A stretch of DNA of 64,000 nt from contig NZ_AMRN01000005.1 of assembly GCF_000300275.1 (NCBI RefSeq), positions 186,001 through 250,000 of the forward strand, given 5' to 3'. Below are positions 8,586 through 17,679 of the stretch, one piece after another. The stretch's first letter is position 1, and the number at the start of each line of letters is the position of its first letter. Source of the stretch: Thalassospira profundimaris WP0211. GTDB lineage: Bacteria > Pseudomonadota > Alphaproteobacteria > Rhodospirillales > Thalassospiraceae. The notes below the pieces were generated by a model. That model made no database searches, was not told where the DNA came from, and was given only the letters and a program-made list of their open reading frames with translations. Position numbers and translations under genes: made by a program.

Positions 8586-9974
8586 ATGGCTGATTCCAAA
8601 AAGAAACTAGCCGGGAAAACTGCAACCAAGCAGGCTTCCGCGTCGTCACCCAAAACTGTAGCAGCTTCAGTCCCGTCGGCAGGGGAGTCTGCGCCTGCCA
8701 AGCGGAAGGTAATGACATCTTCCGAGATAGAAGCCGCAGCTCAGCAGCCGACGGCGGAAGCGCAAAAGGCATCGCCTTCACCATCGCCCGATACGGTAAA
8801 GACGCCGAGTGACGGTACGTCGACCAAAGCTGCAGGTCAGGCTGCTTCGTCTGAAACGGTCGCTAAGGGTGAGGTATCTGCTGCCAAAACGCCGGTCAAA
8901 GATGCCGCGTCGGCCGGTGCTTCCGAAAAAAATGCAGAGTCCCCGAAACCTGCCAAGGCTGAGACATCTTCGCCATCTGGGCCTGCATCAAAGCAGGCTG
9001 AATCTGCCACGAAACCTTCCGTTGCGAATTCCGGGGCCGCGCGACCTGCTAGTGAGGTGACACCGCCAGCAAACAAGTCGACAGCGCCCAAATCCCCCAC
9101 CAAAAGCGAAAAGGCCAATACTGTGAGCACGAAACCCAAAACTACGGCAACCAGCAAGTCTGCCGCTTCCGCCGCCCCGAAAAAGAAAACCGTTGCCAAG
9201 TCTGCGCCGAAAAAGGCTGCTGCGGCACCGGCAAGTACGGCATCGAAATCTGCACCTGCGCCGAAGGCCGCGGCACCCGCGACGTCTGAGAAATCGGCTG
9301 CACCGGCAACCGTGGTGGCAGAGTCTGCTGTCTCCAAGCCTGCGGCAACGCCGGCCACGACCCAAACCCCAGCCAAGTCCACTGCAACCGCAAAATCGGT
9401 TGATGTCAAACCGAAGGCAGAGCCAAAGCAGGGCGACGTTTTTGGCTTTGGTGCATTGTTCATCGACGGAACGGGGATGGAGCCCTATTTCGAACTTTGG
9501 AAGACGCCAGAGGTCGAAGCAATGGTCACTGCTGGCAATGAGGCATTCGAAGAAAGTGTTTCTGCTGCCAATGAGGCATTCGGCAAGATCTTTGAAACCA
9601 TGACTGGTCAGGCCGATGTTTTTTCCGGTGCCGGGTCGCGGGTTGCTGCTCAGTATGAAGAGCTGCTTGATACCCAGAAGAAAAGTTTCGAGGAAGTTTG
9701 GCAGGCAACCATGGCGATGTTTGAAAAGACCGGTGGCATTGGCACCGAGCTTTCGACGTGGATGCAAAAAGAATTTGAAGCCTCGCAGGAAGATCTTGAT
9801 GAGTTGACCAAGGTTGAAAGTCTTGCAGACCTTCAGGAGCTGCATTCACGCATCGTCAATCGCTGCTATGAAAGCAGTGTGGCCGAAGGTGAAAAGATGC
9901 AGGAACTGATGTTTTCTGCCTTTTCGGACGGCCTGAATGCCATCAGCAAGGCAACGAATGTTACGCTGAAATGA
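8586..9974 (+). CDS. Phasin-like PHB granule protein with Lys/Ala/Pro-rich arm
   Basis: About 462 residues in two parts. Residues 1 to about 290 are a low-complexity Lys/Ala/Pro/Ser/Thr arm with repeated AAPK, KSA and PAK units, similar in composition to histone H1 and to the tail of PhaF of Pseudomonas. The last 165 residues are amphipathic helix (PYFELWKTPEVEAMVTAGNE onward), typical of phasins that coat polyhydroxyalkanoate granules. The frame extends to an ATG at 8529, but the ATG at 8586 has AGGAGG at the right distance. The basic arm could bind DNA or polyphosphate and help granules segregate. In PhaF the basic tail is C-terminal, whereas here it is N-terminal. The helical part is moderately convincing as phasin; no poly-3-hydroxybutyrate gene is adjacent. 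Confidence 0.72.
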   Translation: MADSKKKLAGKTATKQASASSPKTVAASVPSAGESAPAKRKVMTSSEIEAAAQQPTAEAQKASPSPSPDTVKTPSDGTSTKAAGQAASSETVAKGEVSAAKTPVKDAASAGASEKNAESPKPAKAETSSPSGPASKQAESATKPSVANSGAARPASEVTPPANKSTAPKSPTKSEKANTVSTKPKTTATSKSAASAAPKKKTVAKSAPKKAAAAPASTASKSAPAPKAAAPATSEKSAAPATVVAESAVSKPAATPATTQTPAKSTATAKSVDVKPKAEPKQGDVFGFGALFIDGTGMEPYFELWKTPEVEAMVTAGNEAFEESVSAANEAFGKIFETMTGQADVFSGAGSRVAAQYEELLDTQKKSFEEVWQATMAMFEKTGGIGTELSTWMQKEFEASQEDLDELTKVESLADLQELHSRIVNRCYESSVAEGEKMQELMFSAFSDGLNAISKATNVTLK

Positions 9975-10279
9975 GGCAATGGATGCATGTTGGATATCCC
10001 AGCACCTTCCAGTCCCGAGCGGGTATGGCTTTTAGCCATGCCCGTTTTTTTATGTATCTTTTCGCGTCCCGGATAATTTTGGAGTGACAATAATCACGAA
10101 GTTTGTCGCCTGATCTTGCAGTGCGTTATTCGCAGCCTAAATGAATCGAAGATAGACAACGAACGAAACTCGGATGCACAATAAATTCCTAGTGAGAACC
10201 GCGTAGCGGACTTTGAAAGAGTTTGGCAATGACCTATCATGGAGATCATGCAGGAAATAAGGGTTCCGGTAAGTAGACG
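9975..10279 (+). other. Gap between phasin and clpS
   Basis: The first 80 bases hold the phasin terminator. The remaining 225 bases have no convincing gene and presumably carry the clpS-clpA promoter and leader; the sequence before the clpS ATG lacks a strong ribosome site. Confidence 0.5.
10019..10051 (+). terminator. Phasin terminator
   Basis: A CGGGTATGGC/GCCATGCCCG stem with one G-T wobble is followed by seven T residues, 45 bases after the phasin stop. Confidence 0.88.
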
Positions 10280-10606
10280 ATGACTGAACAGGATAATGAC
10301 GGCACTGATCTGCCGAACACGGGGATCGTAACAAAGACACGGCCCAAGACCAAAAAGCCGTCCATGTACAAGGTGCTGTTGCTGAATGACGACTATACTC
10401 CGATGGAGTTCGTCGTTCACGTACTGGAACGGTTTTTTGAAAAAGGACGTGAAGAAGCCACCGAGATCATGCTTCAGGTGCACCGCAAGGGTGTCGGAGT
10501 GTGCGGTGTATTCACCTACGAAATCGCAGAGACCAAAGTAAACCAGGTCATGGACCTGGCCCGCCAGAATCAGCATCCGCTGCAGTGTACCTTAGAGAAG
10601 GAGTGA
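10280..10606 (+). CDS. clpS: ATP-dependent Clp protease adaptor ClpS
   Basis: The 108-residue protein has a flexible N-terminal tail and the ClpS core. Diagnostic segments are [20 protein letters not shown], which forms the N-degron pocket (Asn-Asp), and the following [13 protein letters not shown]. ClpS delivers proteins with bulky hydrophobic N-terminal residues to ClpAP. clpA starts 3 bases downstream, the standard arrangement. The aat gene, which creates such N-termini, also lies in this window. Confidence 0.96.
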   Translation: MTEQDNDGTDLPNTGIVTKTRPKTKKPSMYKVLLLNDDYTPMEFVVHVLERFFEKGREEATEIMLQVHRKGVGVCGVFTYEIAETKVNQVMDLARQNQHPLQCTLEKE

Positions 10607-10609
10607 CAT

Positions 10610-12928
10610 ATGCTATCGCGCAATCTTGAGGAAAGCCTGCACCGTGCGCTCGCATATGCGTCGGAGCGCAGGCATGAATATGCCACTCTTGAACATCTTC
10701 TGTTATCGCTGACCGAAGATCAGGATGCGCTGGCAGTGCTGAAGGCCTGCCGGGTTGATATTGATCGGCTGCGCTCCGATCTGCTGGAATTCGCCGATAG
10801 CGAGCTTTCCGGCCTGATCAGTGCGCGTCTGGTAGATCCCAAACCGACCGCCGGTTTCCAGCGCGTGATCCAGCGCGCTGCAATCCACGTCCAGTCTTCC
10901 GGCCGCGAGGAAGTGACCGGTGCCAACGTGCTTGTTGCCCTGTTCTCTGAACGGGAATCGCACGCGGTTTACTATCTGCAACTCCAGGATATGACGCGTC
11001 TCGATGCGGTAAACTACATTTCACACGGTATCGCCAAGGCGACCGAACTTAATGAGCGCCGCATCCCGCGCGGTGCCGATGAAGAGCCGGTTGCAGGCAT
11101 GTCGCCAGAAAGCGACGAAAGCGGTCCGGCCGAGGGCGAGGCGCTTAAAGCCTATTGTGTGAACCTTAATGTCAAGGCGCAGAGCGGCAAGATCGATCCG
11201 CTGATCGGTCGCCAGAACGAGATTGACCGCACCATTCAGGTTCTGTGCCGTCGTACCAAGAATAACCCGCTTTATGTCGGTGATCCCGGCGTTGGTAAAA
11301 CCGCCATCGCCGAAGGGCTGGCGCGCCGTATCAACGATGGCGATGTGCCAGAGGTTCTTGAAAACGCGACGATCTTTGCCCTTGATATGGGCGCACTTCT
11401 GGCCGGTACGCGCTATCGTGGGGATTTCGAAGAACGCCTGAAGGCTGTGGTCAAGGAACTTGAAGAGTACGAAGGTGCTGTTCTGTTCATTGATGAAATT
11501 CACACCGTGATCGGTGCTGGTGCGACGTCGGGCGGGGCAATGGATGCCTCGAACCTTCTGAAACCGGCACTGGCAAGCGGGTCGCTGCGTTGCATCGGCT
11601 CAACCACCTACAAGGAATTCCGGGGGCACTTTGAAAAGGACCGCGCCCTTGTGCGTCGTTTCCAGAAAATCGATGTCGAGGAACCGTCAGAAGCCGATAC
11701 CGTCAAGATCCTCAAGGGGCTCAAGCCCTATTACGAGGAACACCATCAGGTCAAATATACCAACGAAGCCCTGCGTTCGGCGGTTGAGTTGGCATCGCGC
11801 TACATCAGTGACCGCAAGCGGCCCGATAGTGCAATTGACGTGATTGATGAGGTTGGCGCATCGCGCATGCTGGTTGCACCCAGCAAACGCAAACGCACGG
11901 TGAGCAAGCGTGATGTCGAGGAAATCGTCGCCAAGATCGCCCGCATCCCACCAAAATCGGTTTCAACCGATGACCGCAAGGCGCTGGCAAATCTTGAGCG
12001 TGACCTGAAAACGGTTGTGTTTGGCCAGGACAAGGCAATCGAAGCAGTTGCCAGTGCGATCAAACTGGCCCGTGCAGGTCTGCGTGAGCCGGAAAAACCG
12101 ATTGGCAGTTATCTGTTCTCGGGGCCGACCGGCGTTGGTAAGACCGAGGTCACCAAGCAGTTGGCAACGGTCATGGGGATCGAGTTCATCCGCTTTGACA
12201 TGTCCGAATACATGGAACGCCACAGCGTATCACGCCTGATTGGTGCGCCTCCCGGCTATGTCGGGTTTGACCAGGGTGGTCTTCTGACCGATGCCGTTGA
12301 TCAGCATCCGCATGCGGTTGTGCTGCTTGACGAGATCGAGAAAGCCCATCCGGACCTGTTCAATATTCTTCTGCAGGTCATGGATCATGGCAAGCTGACC
12401 GATAACAACGGCAAAACGGTTGATTTCCGTAATGTTGTGCTGGTCATGACGACCAATGCCGGTGCATCTGACATGGCCAAGCCGCCGATCGGCTTCAAAC
12501 GTGAAATGCGTGTTGGCGAAGATGAAGAGGCGATCAAGCGCACCTTCTCGCCCGAATTCCGTAACCGTCTGGATGCGGTTATTCCTTTCGCCAACCTGCA
12601 GCCGGAAGTCGTCAAGATGGTTGTCGACAAGTTCATCCTGCAGCTTGAAGCACAGCTGGCGGATCGCAATGTCTCGATCGAGCTGACCGAAGCAGCGCGG
12701 GCCTGGATGGCAGAGCGCGGCTACGATGCGGCCTTCGGGGCGCGTCCGTTGGGCCGTGTCATTCAGGAACACGTTAAAAAGCCGCTCGCCGAAGAGTTGC
12801 TGTTTGGCAAGCTTTCGAAGGGCGGGGCTGTGCTGGTCGATATCGAAGACGATGCTGTTACCTTCCGTTATCCGGAAGATGAGAATGGCGAGAAACAACA
12901 GAAAAAAGATCCGGAAATGGCCGGTTAA
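10610..12928 (+). CDS. clpA: ATP-dependent Clp protease ATP-binding subunit ClpA
   Basis: A class I Clp/Hsp100 unfoldase of 772 residues. It starts with the two-repeat Clp N-domain (residues 1-140), which docks ClpS. The first AAA+ module has Walker A GDPGVGKT and Walker B VLFIDEIH; the second has GPTGVGKT and [13 protein letters not shown]. The long coiled-coil M domain of ClpB is absent, so this is ClpA and not the disaggregase. The IGFKREM segment lies near the ClpP-docking loop. It is coupled to clpS; clpP is not in the window. Confidence 0.97.
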   Translation: MLSRNLEESLHRALAYASERRHEYATLEHLLLSLTEDQDALAVLKACRVDIDRLRSDLLEFADSELSGLISARLVDPKPTAGFQRVIQRAAIHVQSSGREEVTGANVLVALFSERESHAVYYLQLQDMTRLDAVNYISHGIAKATELNERRIPRGADEEPVAGMSPESDESGPAEGEALKAYCVNLNVKAQSGKIDPLIGRQNEIDRTIQVLCRRTKNNPLYVGDPGVGKTAIAEGLARRINDGDVPEVLENATIFALDMGALLAGTRYRGDFEERLKAVVKELEEYEGAVLFIDEIHTVIGAGATSGGAMDASNLLKPALASGSLRCIGSTTYKEFRGHFEKDRALVRRFQKIDVEEPSEADTVKILKGLKPYYEEHHQVKYTNEALRSAVELASRYISDRKRPDSAIDVIDEVGASRMLVAPSKRKRTVSKRDVEEIVAKIARIPPKSVSTDDRKALANLERDLKTVVFGQDKAIEAVASAIKLARAGLREPEKPIGSYLFSGPTGVGKTEVTKQLATVMGIEFIRFDMSEYMERHSVSRLIGAPPGYVGFDQGGLLTDAVDQHPHAVVLLDEIEKAHPDLFNILLQVMDHGKLTDNNGKTVDFRNVVLVMTTNAGASDMAKPPIGFKREMRVGEDEEAIKRTFSPEFRNRLDAVIPFANLQPEVVKMVVDKFILQLEAQLADRNVSIELTEAARAWMAERGYDAAFGARPLGRVIQEHVKKPLAEELLFGKLSKGGAVLVDIEDDAVTFRYPEDENGEKQQKKDPEMAG

Positions 12929-13035
12929 AATGGACCTTTTTCGGTTTTCAGGTTGTTGTTAATGATTGGCAGTATAGATTGGTGCCCGGGGATATCGTTC
13001 CCTGGGCATAATCATATAAAGAACGCCAGAATATC

Positions 13036-13578
13036 ATGAGCCAGGCTGCACAACGAAAATTTCGGAACGAAGTCGAGGAGTTCCTATCCAGACTTGAGCT
13101 GCGTGCGCGAAAGTTGATCGCGCTGGCCAATACGCTTGAAAAGAACGCTGACAAGTCCGACGTCACCGGTTATCGCCCGTTTCGTGAGGAAGTCGACAAC
13201 TTCAAGGCGTTGTCTCTGGTGATTATGGAGCGGATGAACAAGCTCGAATCCCATCCCAAAAAAGAAGAACTGGAAAAACAGTTTCACAAGCTTCAGGTCG
13301 TTATGCTCAGGATTGTCATCAAGACGAGCCTGAAATTCTTCTTTGTCATGAGTGCAAAGGAAAACCTTCCGCTTGGTGCGCGCGAAATGTTCCAAAGTGA
13401 ACTCAGGACCCTTTATGAGGCAGAGCGGATGATCTCCGATCCGCGCTATATCAGTCAGCTCGACGACTCTGCAAAGGACGACCTTGAGATCGCGAAATCC
13501 ATTCTCGAAGAAATCATCGAGAAGGCACCAGCGCTTCTGAACTTCAATAGTCGGACGAAGAAAAAACGCGCTAAGTAG
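13036..13578 (+). CDS. Helical protein of unknown function
   Basis: A 180-residue, strongly charged, almost wholly alpha-helical protein with no signal peptide and no membrane span. It has heptad-like stretches (VEEFLSRLELRARKLIALAN and LEIAKSILEEIIEK), one hydrophobic helix around IKTSLKFFFVMSA, and a basic KKKRAK tail. I do not recognise a family. It follows clpA by 107 bases on the same strand and is followed by the sigma-54 small-RNA region. Coding quality and start position appear sound. Confidence 0.65.
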   Translation: MSQAAQRKFRNEVEEFLSRLELRARKLIALANTLEKNADKSDVTGYRPFREEVDNFKALSLVIMERMNKLESHPKKEELEKQFHKLQVVMLRIVIKTSLKFFFVMSAKENLPLGAREMFQSELRTLYEAERMISDPRYISQLDDSAKDDLEIAKSILEEIIEKAPALLNFNSRTKKKRAK

Positions 13579-13626
13579 GTGTATAAGCTTACTGAAAATT
13601 ATGCAGCTCTAATTCTCTCCGGTATA

Positions 13627-13687
13627 TTTTTGCAAAATGCAAACTTATTAATTCGCATTTTGCAATTTTTGCATTTTGAAATGCAAA
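13627..13687. promoter_or_regulatory. Three upstream activator-like repeats
   Basis: The unit GCATTTTGCA occurs three times. It is inverted at 13627-13643 (TTTTTGCAAAATGCAAA), direct at 13656-13665, and as an altered copy at 13670-13686 with a second half GAAATGCA. The array lies about 110-170 bases before the predicted sigma-54 start, the usual distance for enhancer-binding proteins. Which activator would bind is unknown; the repeats do not match the NtrC or NifA consensus. Confidence 0.6.
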
Positions 13688-13771
13688 GATTATCAGGTAA
13701 TGTATTTCAGTCATGTGGGATTGCGACCGGAATTTCCCGAAAAACCACGGTTTTTTGAGAGGGTTATAAAG

Positions 13772-13789
13772 TTGGCACGCATCCTGCTT
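13772..13789 (+). promoter_or_regulatory. Sigma-54 (-24/-12) promoter
   Basis: TTGGCACGCATCCTGCTT fits the RpoN consensus TGGCACG-N4-TTGCW closely. The invariant GG (13774-13775) and GC (13786-13787) are separated by exactly 10 bases. The predicted transcription start is near 13799. Confidence 0.82.
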
Positions 13790-13798
13790 ATGGCAGCA

Positions 13799-13908
13799 TG
13801 GACAGTTGTTCTTTGCAGGGGCGCGTTTCGCGCCTGGAACAACGTAATCTTCTGCAGTTTGCTCGTGTCCCAACCAAACTCAGCGGCGGTTTTTACCGCC
13901 GCTTTTTT
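13799..13908 (+). ncRNA. Putative sigma-54-dependent small RNA
   Basis: The predicted transcript is about 110 nucleotides. It begins with a stem-loop at 13805-13843: outer arms GTTGTTC/GAACAAC, then an internal loop, then GGCGCG-TTT-CGCGCC. A 39-base pyrimidine-rich linker (13844-13882) follows, with an optional weak AGTTTG/CAAACT pairing. It ends in GCGGCGGT-TTTT-ACCGCCGC followed by six T residues. A start defined by a promoter, a 5' hairpin, an open linker and a terminator are the hallmarks of a trans-acting bacterial sRNA. I do not recognise it as a named alphaproteobacterial sRNA family. No translated product is supported. Targets are unknown. Confidence 0.68.
13883..13908 (+). terminator. 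sRNA terminator
   Basis: An eight-pair GCGGCGGT/ACCGCCGC stem with a TTTT loop is followed by T6. Confidence 0.9.
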
Positions 13909-14028
13909 CTTGCCTGATTTCTGGCCTCCTCCCCCAACCGCCATGTCTAGTCCGGTCGCATGTTGTTTCTATGCGCGCAATCCACATATAGAAAATGTGG
14001 AAGCTCCTCTCGTGCGGTTCCACATCGC

Positions 14029-14083
14029 TATAGATTCTAAAAAAGGTTGTATTTGTTTTTTACCTTTTGTATAAGAATCTATA
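14029..14083. repeat. Long inverted repeat in leader of the Cache gene
   Basis: Outer arms TATAGATTCT (14029-14038) and AGAATCTATA (14074-14083) are perfect. Inner arms AAAAGGT (14041-14047) and ACCTTTT (14062-14068) extend the hairpin. A further small palindrome ATACTA/TAGTAT follows at 14081-14097. The element could be an operator, an RNA leader structure or a remnant of an inserted sequence. Confidence 0.55.
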
Positions 14084-14132
14084 CTAATAGATAGTATTGA
14101 TCTGCCATTGGCATAGACTGGGGAGTGAACGA

Positions 14133-14750
14133 ATGAAATTCAAAAGTGGTGTGGCTTTGGCCGGTATGCTCGCAGCGACAGTTTTTGTTCTGCCACATGC
14201 TGCTTTTGCCAAGGCAGAGTTGCCAGGGGACCCCAATGTACTGATCACGGATGAAGTGATTAGAAACATTCGGGAATGGTTGGCAAATCCGGTTGTTGAA
14301 CTGTCCATCAGTTCGCAGAACAAGTTGCGCACGGACATGACACAGGAACAGATTGATGCGGCCGATCTGCAGTGGCGCGCTGAACGCGAAGCGGAAGATC
14401 AGCCGTTGGTTGCAGCAATCCTGACCAACCCGCTGTCGAGCTACCTCACACAAGTTCAGGCACGCTCCGGTGGTATGTTTGCAGAAATCTTTGTGATGGA
14501 CGCCGTTGGCCTGAATGTCGGGCAAAGCTCCATCACGTCCGATTTCTGGCAGGGGGATGAAGCGAAGTTTCAAAATACCTATCCGAATGGTCCCGACGCC
14601 GTGTTCATCGACGAGGCCGAATATAACGAGGGGGCCGATGCTTGGCTTGCCCAGCTCAACATGACCATGAGCAATGCAGATCGTCAGCCGATCGGTGCCG
14701 TGACCGTTGAGGTCAATCTCAATGAACTCGCGCGTCGCCGCGGTCTGTAG
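14133..14750 (+). CDS. Secreted stand-alone Cache-like sensor protein
   Basis: About 205 residues with a cleavable signal peptide (hydrophobic stretch to AAFAKA at residue 26). The mature part contains [20 protein letters not shown], followed by a [14 protein letters not shown] stretch, [19 protein letters not shown] and a final strand [10 protein letters not shown]. This is the order of strands found in periplasmic single-Cache/PDC ligand-binding domains, which are normally part of a receptor. Here no membrane helix or signalling domain follows. A GGGGAG ribosome site precedes the ATG at 14133. The gene ends 11 bases before a chemoreceptor gene, so I infer that it binds a ligand and presents it to that receptor. 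Confidence 0.72.
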   Translation: MKFKSGVALAGMLAATVFVLPHAAFAKAELPGDPNVLITDEVIRNIREWLANPVVELSISSQNKLRTDMTQEQIDAADLQWRAEREAEDQPLVAAILTNPLSSYLTQVQARSGGMFAEIFVMDAVGLNVGQSSITSDFWQGDEAKFQNTYPNGPDAVFIDEAEYNEGADAWLAQLNMTMSNADRQPIGAVTVEVNLNELARRRGL

Positions 14751-14761
14751 GGAGAAATACG

Positions 14762-16444
14762 ATGAAATTCTTTGAGAACCTCTCTATCCCGGCAAAGCTG
14801 ATGAGCTGCTTTGCCATTATGATCGCGGTAATCCTGATGGTGGCTGGCGCAGGCGTTTTTTCGACCATGCAGGTCAGCAACGCCAATGATCAGCGCGATT
14901 ATCTCTCGAAATTTGAACGCGACTATCGCGACCTTGATCGCGCCTATCTTGTCGCACGTCAGGAACTTATCTACTTCCTGACGACTGGCGACCGCGCTGG
15001 CTTGGCTGGGTATGAAACAGCGCGCGAAGAGATCGACATTCGCATCGATGTTCTCAAGACATATGCGTCAATCAGCCCGGAAATCGCTACCTTGATTGAT
15101 GAAATGGATGGGGCGATTGTCCGTTGGGAAGAAATCGCAGCGCAACAAGCGCAACTAATGCGCCATTATCTGACGGTTAACCATGCGCGTGCGATTGAAG
15201 CATCGGGCGAGCCGCGTGAACTATCAGACCAGGTCACTACGGTTGCAAGCGAGCTTGCCAAGAATATCGATCAAATGATTCTCGATGTTGAGGCAGAAGT
15301 CGCCCAAGCCATGCAGATATTCCAAGTCACGCTTGGTGTTGGCGTCGTTCTACTTATCATCATGGCTGTGCTGTTTGGTGGTACCTTGTCGCGGATGATT
15401 GCAACCCCGATTCGTAAGATGACCGACGCCATGGGTAAACTGGCTGCTGGCAATCTTGACATCGAAACGCTTGACATGAAACGCGCCGATGAAGTGGGGG
15501 CCATGGCTAAATCCCTTGAAGTCTTCCGGGAAAACGCACGTGAACGTGCCCGCATGGCCGAACAGGAAAAAGTCGAAGCCCAGCGTCAGGTTGAACGCAC
15601 CCAGCGCATGGGAACGCTTACCAAGGGCTTTGATGAAAAAATCCAGGATGTTCTGCATGCGGTGAACGCAGCCCTTGATGATGTCCGTTCGGCATCCGAG
15701 ACGCTGACATCACACGCACAACGCGCCAACCAGGATGCGCAGGACGTGGCCGAGCAGGCGCAAGAGTCCTCGACCAACATCGAAACTGTTGCATCTGCAA
15801 CCGCTCAGTTGTCGGCATCTATATCTGAGATTTCCTCGCAGATTGCCCGCGTGACCGAAATCACGCAGGAAGCGGTCGGTCAGACAGAGCGCACCAACGA
15901 GCGTGTTGAAAAACTCAATGAAGCGGCACAAAGCGTTGGCGAGGTGGTCAATCTGATCAGTGACATTGCCGATCAGACCAACCTGTTGGCATTGAACGCA
16001 ACCATCGAGTCCGCCCGTGCGGGCGAAGCCGGCAAAGGCTTTGCGGTGGTTGCCGGTGAGGTCAAAAACCTTGCATCCCAGACGGTCAAGGCAACCGAGC
16101 AGATCACGGCCAAGATCGCCGAGATGCAAAGCGAAACCGGCGCTGCTGCCGAGGCTGTGCGTGGCTTTGCCGACACCATCAACAAGATTGATGAACTGAT
16201 GTCGGTTGTCGCCAGTGCGGTGGAAGAGCAGGGCGCTGCAACCGAGGAAATCTCGCGCAGCGTCGAAGGGGCGGCGAACGGTAACGTTGCCATTACCAAT
16301 GCAGTCAAAAGCGTTGCCAGTGCAACCACCGAAAGTGGTGACCTTTCCAGTGGCCAGCTTGACAGTGTCGGGCGATTGGCAGCCGCCAATGACGAACTTC
16401 GCAGTCACGTTAACGGCTTCCTGAATGACGTCCGTACTGTCTGA
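14762..16444 (+). CDS. Methyl-accepting chemotaxis protein
   Basis: A 560-residue transmembrane chemoreceptor. TM1 is at about residues 13-33 and TM2 at about 187-209, enclosing a mostly helical periplasmic domain of about 150 residues (four-helix-bundle type). A HAMP domain (about 210-262) and coiled-coil signalling domain follow. The highly conserved hairpin tip ([20 protein letters not shown]) is near residues 408-427. No C-terminal CheR-docking pentapeptide is seen. It is probably cotranscribed with the secreted Cache-like protein upstream. The receptor controls CheA activity; its ligand cannot be inferred. Confidence 0.93.
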   Translation: MKFFENLSIPAKLMSCFAIMIAVILMVAGAGVFSTMQVSNANDQRDYLSKFERDYRDLDRAYLVARQELIYFLTTGDRAGLAGYETAREEIDIRIDVLKTYASISPEIATLIDEMDGAIVRWEEIAAQQAQLMRHYLTVNHARAIEASGEPRELSDQVTTVASELAKNIDQMILDVEAEVAQAMQIFQVTLGVGVVLLIIMAVLFGGTLSRMIATPIRKMTDAMGKLAAGNLDIETLDMKRADEVGAMAKSLEVFRENARERARMAEQEKVEAQRQVERTQRMGTLTKGFDEKIQDVLHAVNAALDDVRSASETLTSHAQRANQDAQDVAEQAQESSTNIETVASATAQLSASISEISSQIARVTEITQEAVGQTERTNERVEKLNEAAQSVGEVVNLISDIADQTNLLALNATIESARAGEAGKGFAVVAGEVKNLASQTVKATEQITAKIAEMQSETGAAAEAVRGFADTINKIDELMSVVASAVEEQGAATEEISRSVEGAANGNVAITNAVKSVASATTESGDLSSGQLDSVGRLAAANDELRSHVNGFLNDVRTV

Positions 16445-16466
16445 CGCCTAAGACATATCAATACCA

Positions 16467-16496
16467 AAAGGCGCGGGAATTTCCCGCGCCTTTTTT
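16467..16496. terminator. Bidirectional terminator after the chemoreceptor gene
   Basis: GGCGCGGGAA/TTCCCGCGCC is a perfect 10-pair palindrome flanked by A4 and T6, between convergent genes. Confidence 0.92.
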
Positions 16497-16518
16497 GTTT
16501 GGGGTATCCGGGGCCGGG

Positions 16519-17679
16519 TTACGACCCTGATGGTTCCTTGCGATAGGGGCTGTGTTCGGAAAGGATGTAATCGCGGTCCTGACTGATGTGGTTGCGCTCC
16601 TGGGTCAAAAATTGCGCGACCGCGCGTTTCAGTCCCGGATCCGCAATCAGATGGGCGGAATGGGTTATTACCGGTTCATAGCCGCGCTGGATTTTATGTT
16701 CGCCCTGTGCCCCGGCCTCGACGGTTTTAAGGCCATGCTCAATCGCAATATCAATGGCCTGATAGTAACAGGTTTCGAAATGCAGAAGTGGCGTACGGTC
16801 GATCGTCCCCCAGTTGCGGCCATAAAGGGTTTCACACCCGATCAAGTTAAGAGCACCGGCCACCATTTCGCCGTCATTGAATGCACAAATCAGCACCGTA
16901 CGATCACGCATACGGTCATGCAGAAGATCGAAGAATTCCCGCGTCAGATAGGCCTGTCCCCATTTGCGGTCGGATGTATCGCGATAGAAATGATAAAACC
17001 GGTCCCAATGATGCGGTTTCAAATCATCGCCACGCAGTGCCTTGAAACTGTATCCGGCCTCCAGAACCTGCTTGCGTTCCTTGCGCAGGTTTTTACGTTT
17101 GCGCGAATTCAGTGCGCCCAGAAAATCATCGAAATTCTGATAGTCGCGATTGCGCCAGTGATACTGCATGCCCGTGCGCGCCAGAAAACCTGCCTGTTCC
17201 ATCAGCTGGCTTTCATCGCCGCTGCAAAACGTGACATGCAGTGTCGCCATGCCAAGCTTTTCCGGCAGTATCGTCATGCCACTGATTAAGGCGTTGCGCA
17301 CGCTGTCAGGATCTGGGTAATCCTTGGCGACAAGAAGCCTCGGGCCCGGCACTGGGGAAAATGGCACAGCCGATTGCAATTTGGGGTAATAGCGCCCACC
17401 GGCACGTTCATAGGCCTCTGCCCATGACCAATCGAAAACATATTCGCCATAAGAATGGCCTTTGACGTAAAGCGGCACAATCCCGATGACATCACCAGTC
17501 TCATCTTCTGCGACAAGGTGAAACGGTTGCCAGCCGGTTTCAGCAGTAGTTGATCCGCTGTCTTCCATTGCGGACAGGAAGGCAAAGCTGACAAACGGGT
17601 TGTCAAACCCGGCACACTTGTCCCACTGGGCCTGTCCGATTTGATGAATATCGGTGACGGTTTTGATTTCGACAGCCAA
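16519..17679 (-). CDS. FemAB-like GNAT acyltransferase (DUF482 type)
   Basis: A 386-residue soluble protein of the family annotated as peptidogalycan biosynthesis/DUF482, a GNAT-superfamily branch related to FemABX. Recognisable parts are NPFVSFAFLSAMEDSGS near the N-terminus, VFDWSWAEAYERAGGRYYPK, FLGALNSRKRKNLRKERK, and the C-terminal GRNWGTIDRTPLLHFETCYY. Members are thought to transfer an acyl or aminoacyl group, but the substrate is not established. The gene stands alone, divergent from serA. Confidence 0.82.
   Translation of the reverse strand: MAVEIKTVTDIHQIGQAQWDKCAGFDNPFVSFAFLSAMEDSGSTTAETGWQPFHLVAEDETGDVIGIVPLYVKGHSYGEYVFDWSWAEAYERAGGRYYPKLQSAVPFSPVPGPRLLVAKDYPDPDSVRNALISGMTILPEKLGMATLHVTFCSGDESQLMEQAGFLARTGMQYHWRNRDYQNFDDFLGALNSRKRKNLRKERKQVLEAGYSFKALRGDDLKPHHWDRFYHFYRDTSDRKWGQAYLTREFFDLLHDRMRDRTVLICAFNDGEMVAGALNLIGCETLYGRNWGTIDRTPLLHFETCYYQAIDIAIEHGLKTVEAGAQGEHKIQRGYEPVITHSAHLIADPGLKRAVAQFLTQERNHISQDRDYILSEHSPYRKEPSGS

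Larger units (their letters stand above)
13579..14132 (+). other. 554-base gap with sRNA locus and structured leader
   Basis: No protein gene is convincing here. From left to right the gap holds AT-rich DNA with three GCATTTTGCA-like units, a sigma-54 promoter, a putative small RNA with terminator (all listed separately), then a second AT-rich part with two inverted repeats (14029-14083 and 13982-14000) that leads into the Cache-protein gene. One open frame crosses the region but cuts through the terminator hairpin and has no homology-like features. Confidence 0.7.

Noticed and set aside
8837-9845. Long minus-strand frames opposite the phasin
   Set aside because: Low-complexity shadows of the Lys/Ala/Pro-rich arm.
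13676-14074. A 132-codon open frame in the gap before the Cache gene
   Set aside because: It runs through the sRNA terminator hairpin and AT-rich repeats, has no ribosome site and no recognisable protein features.
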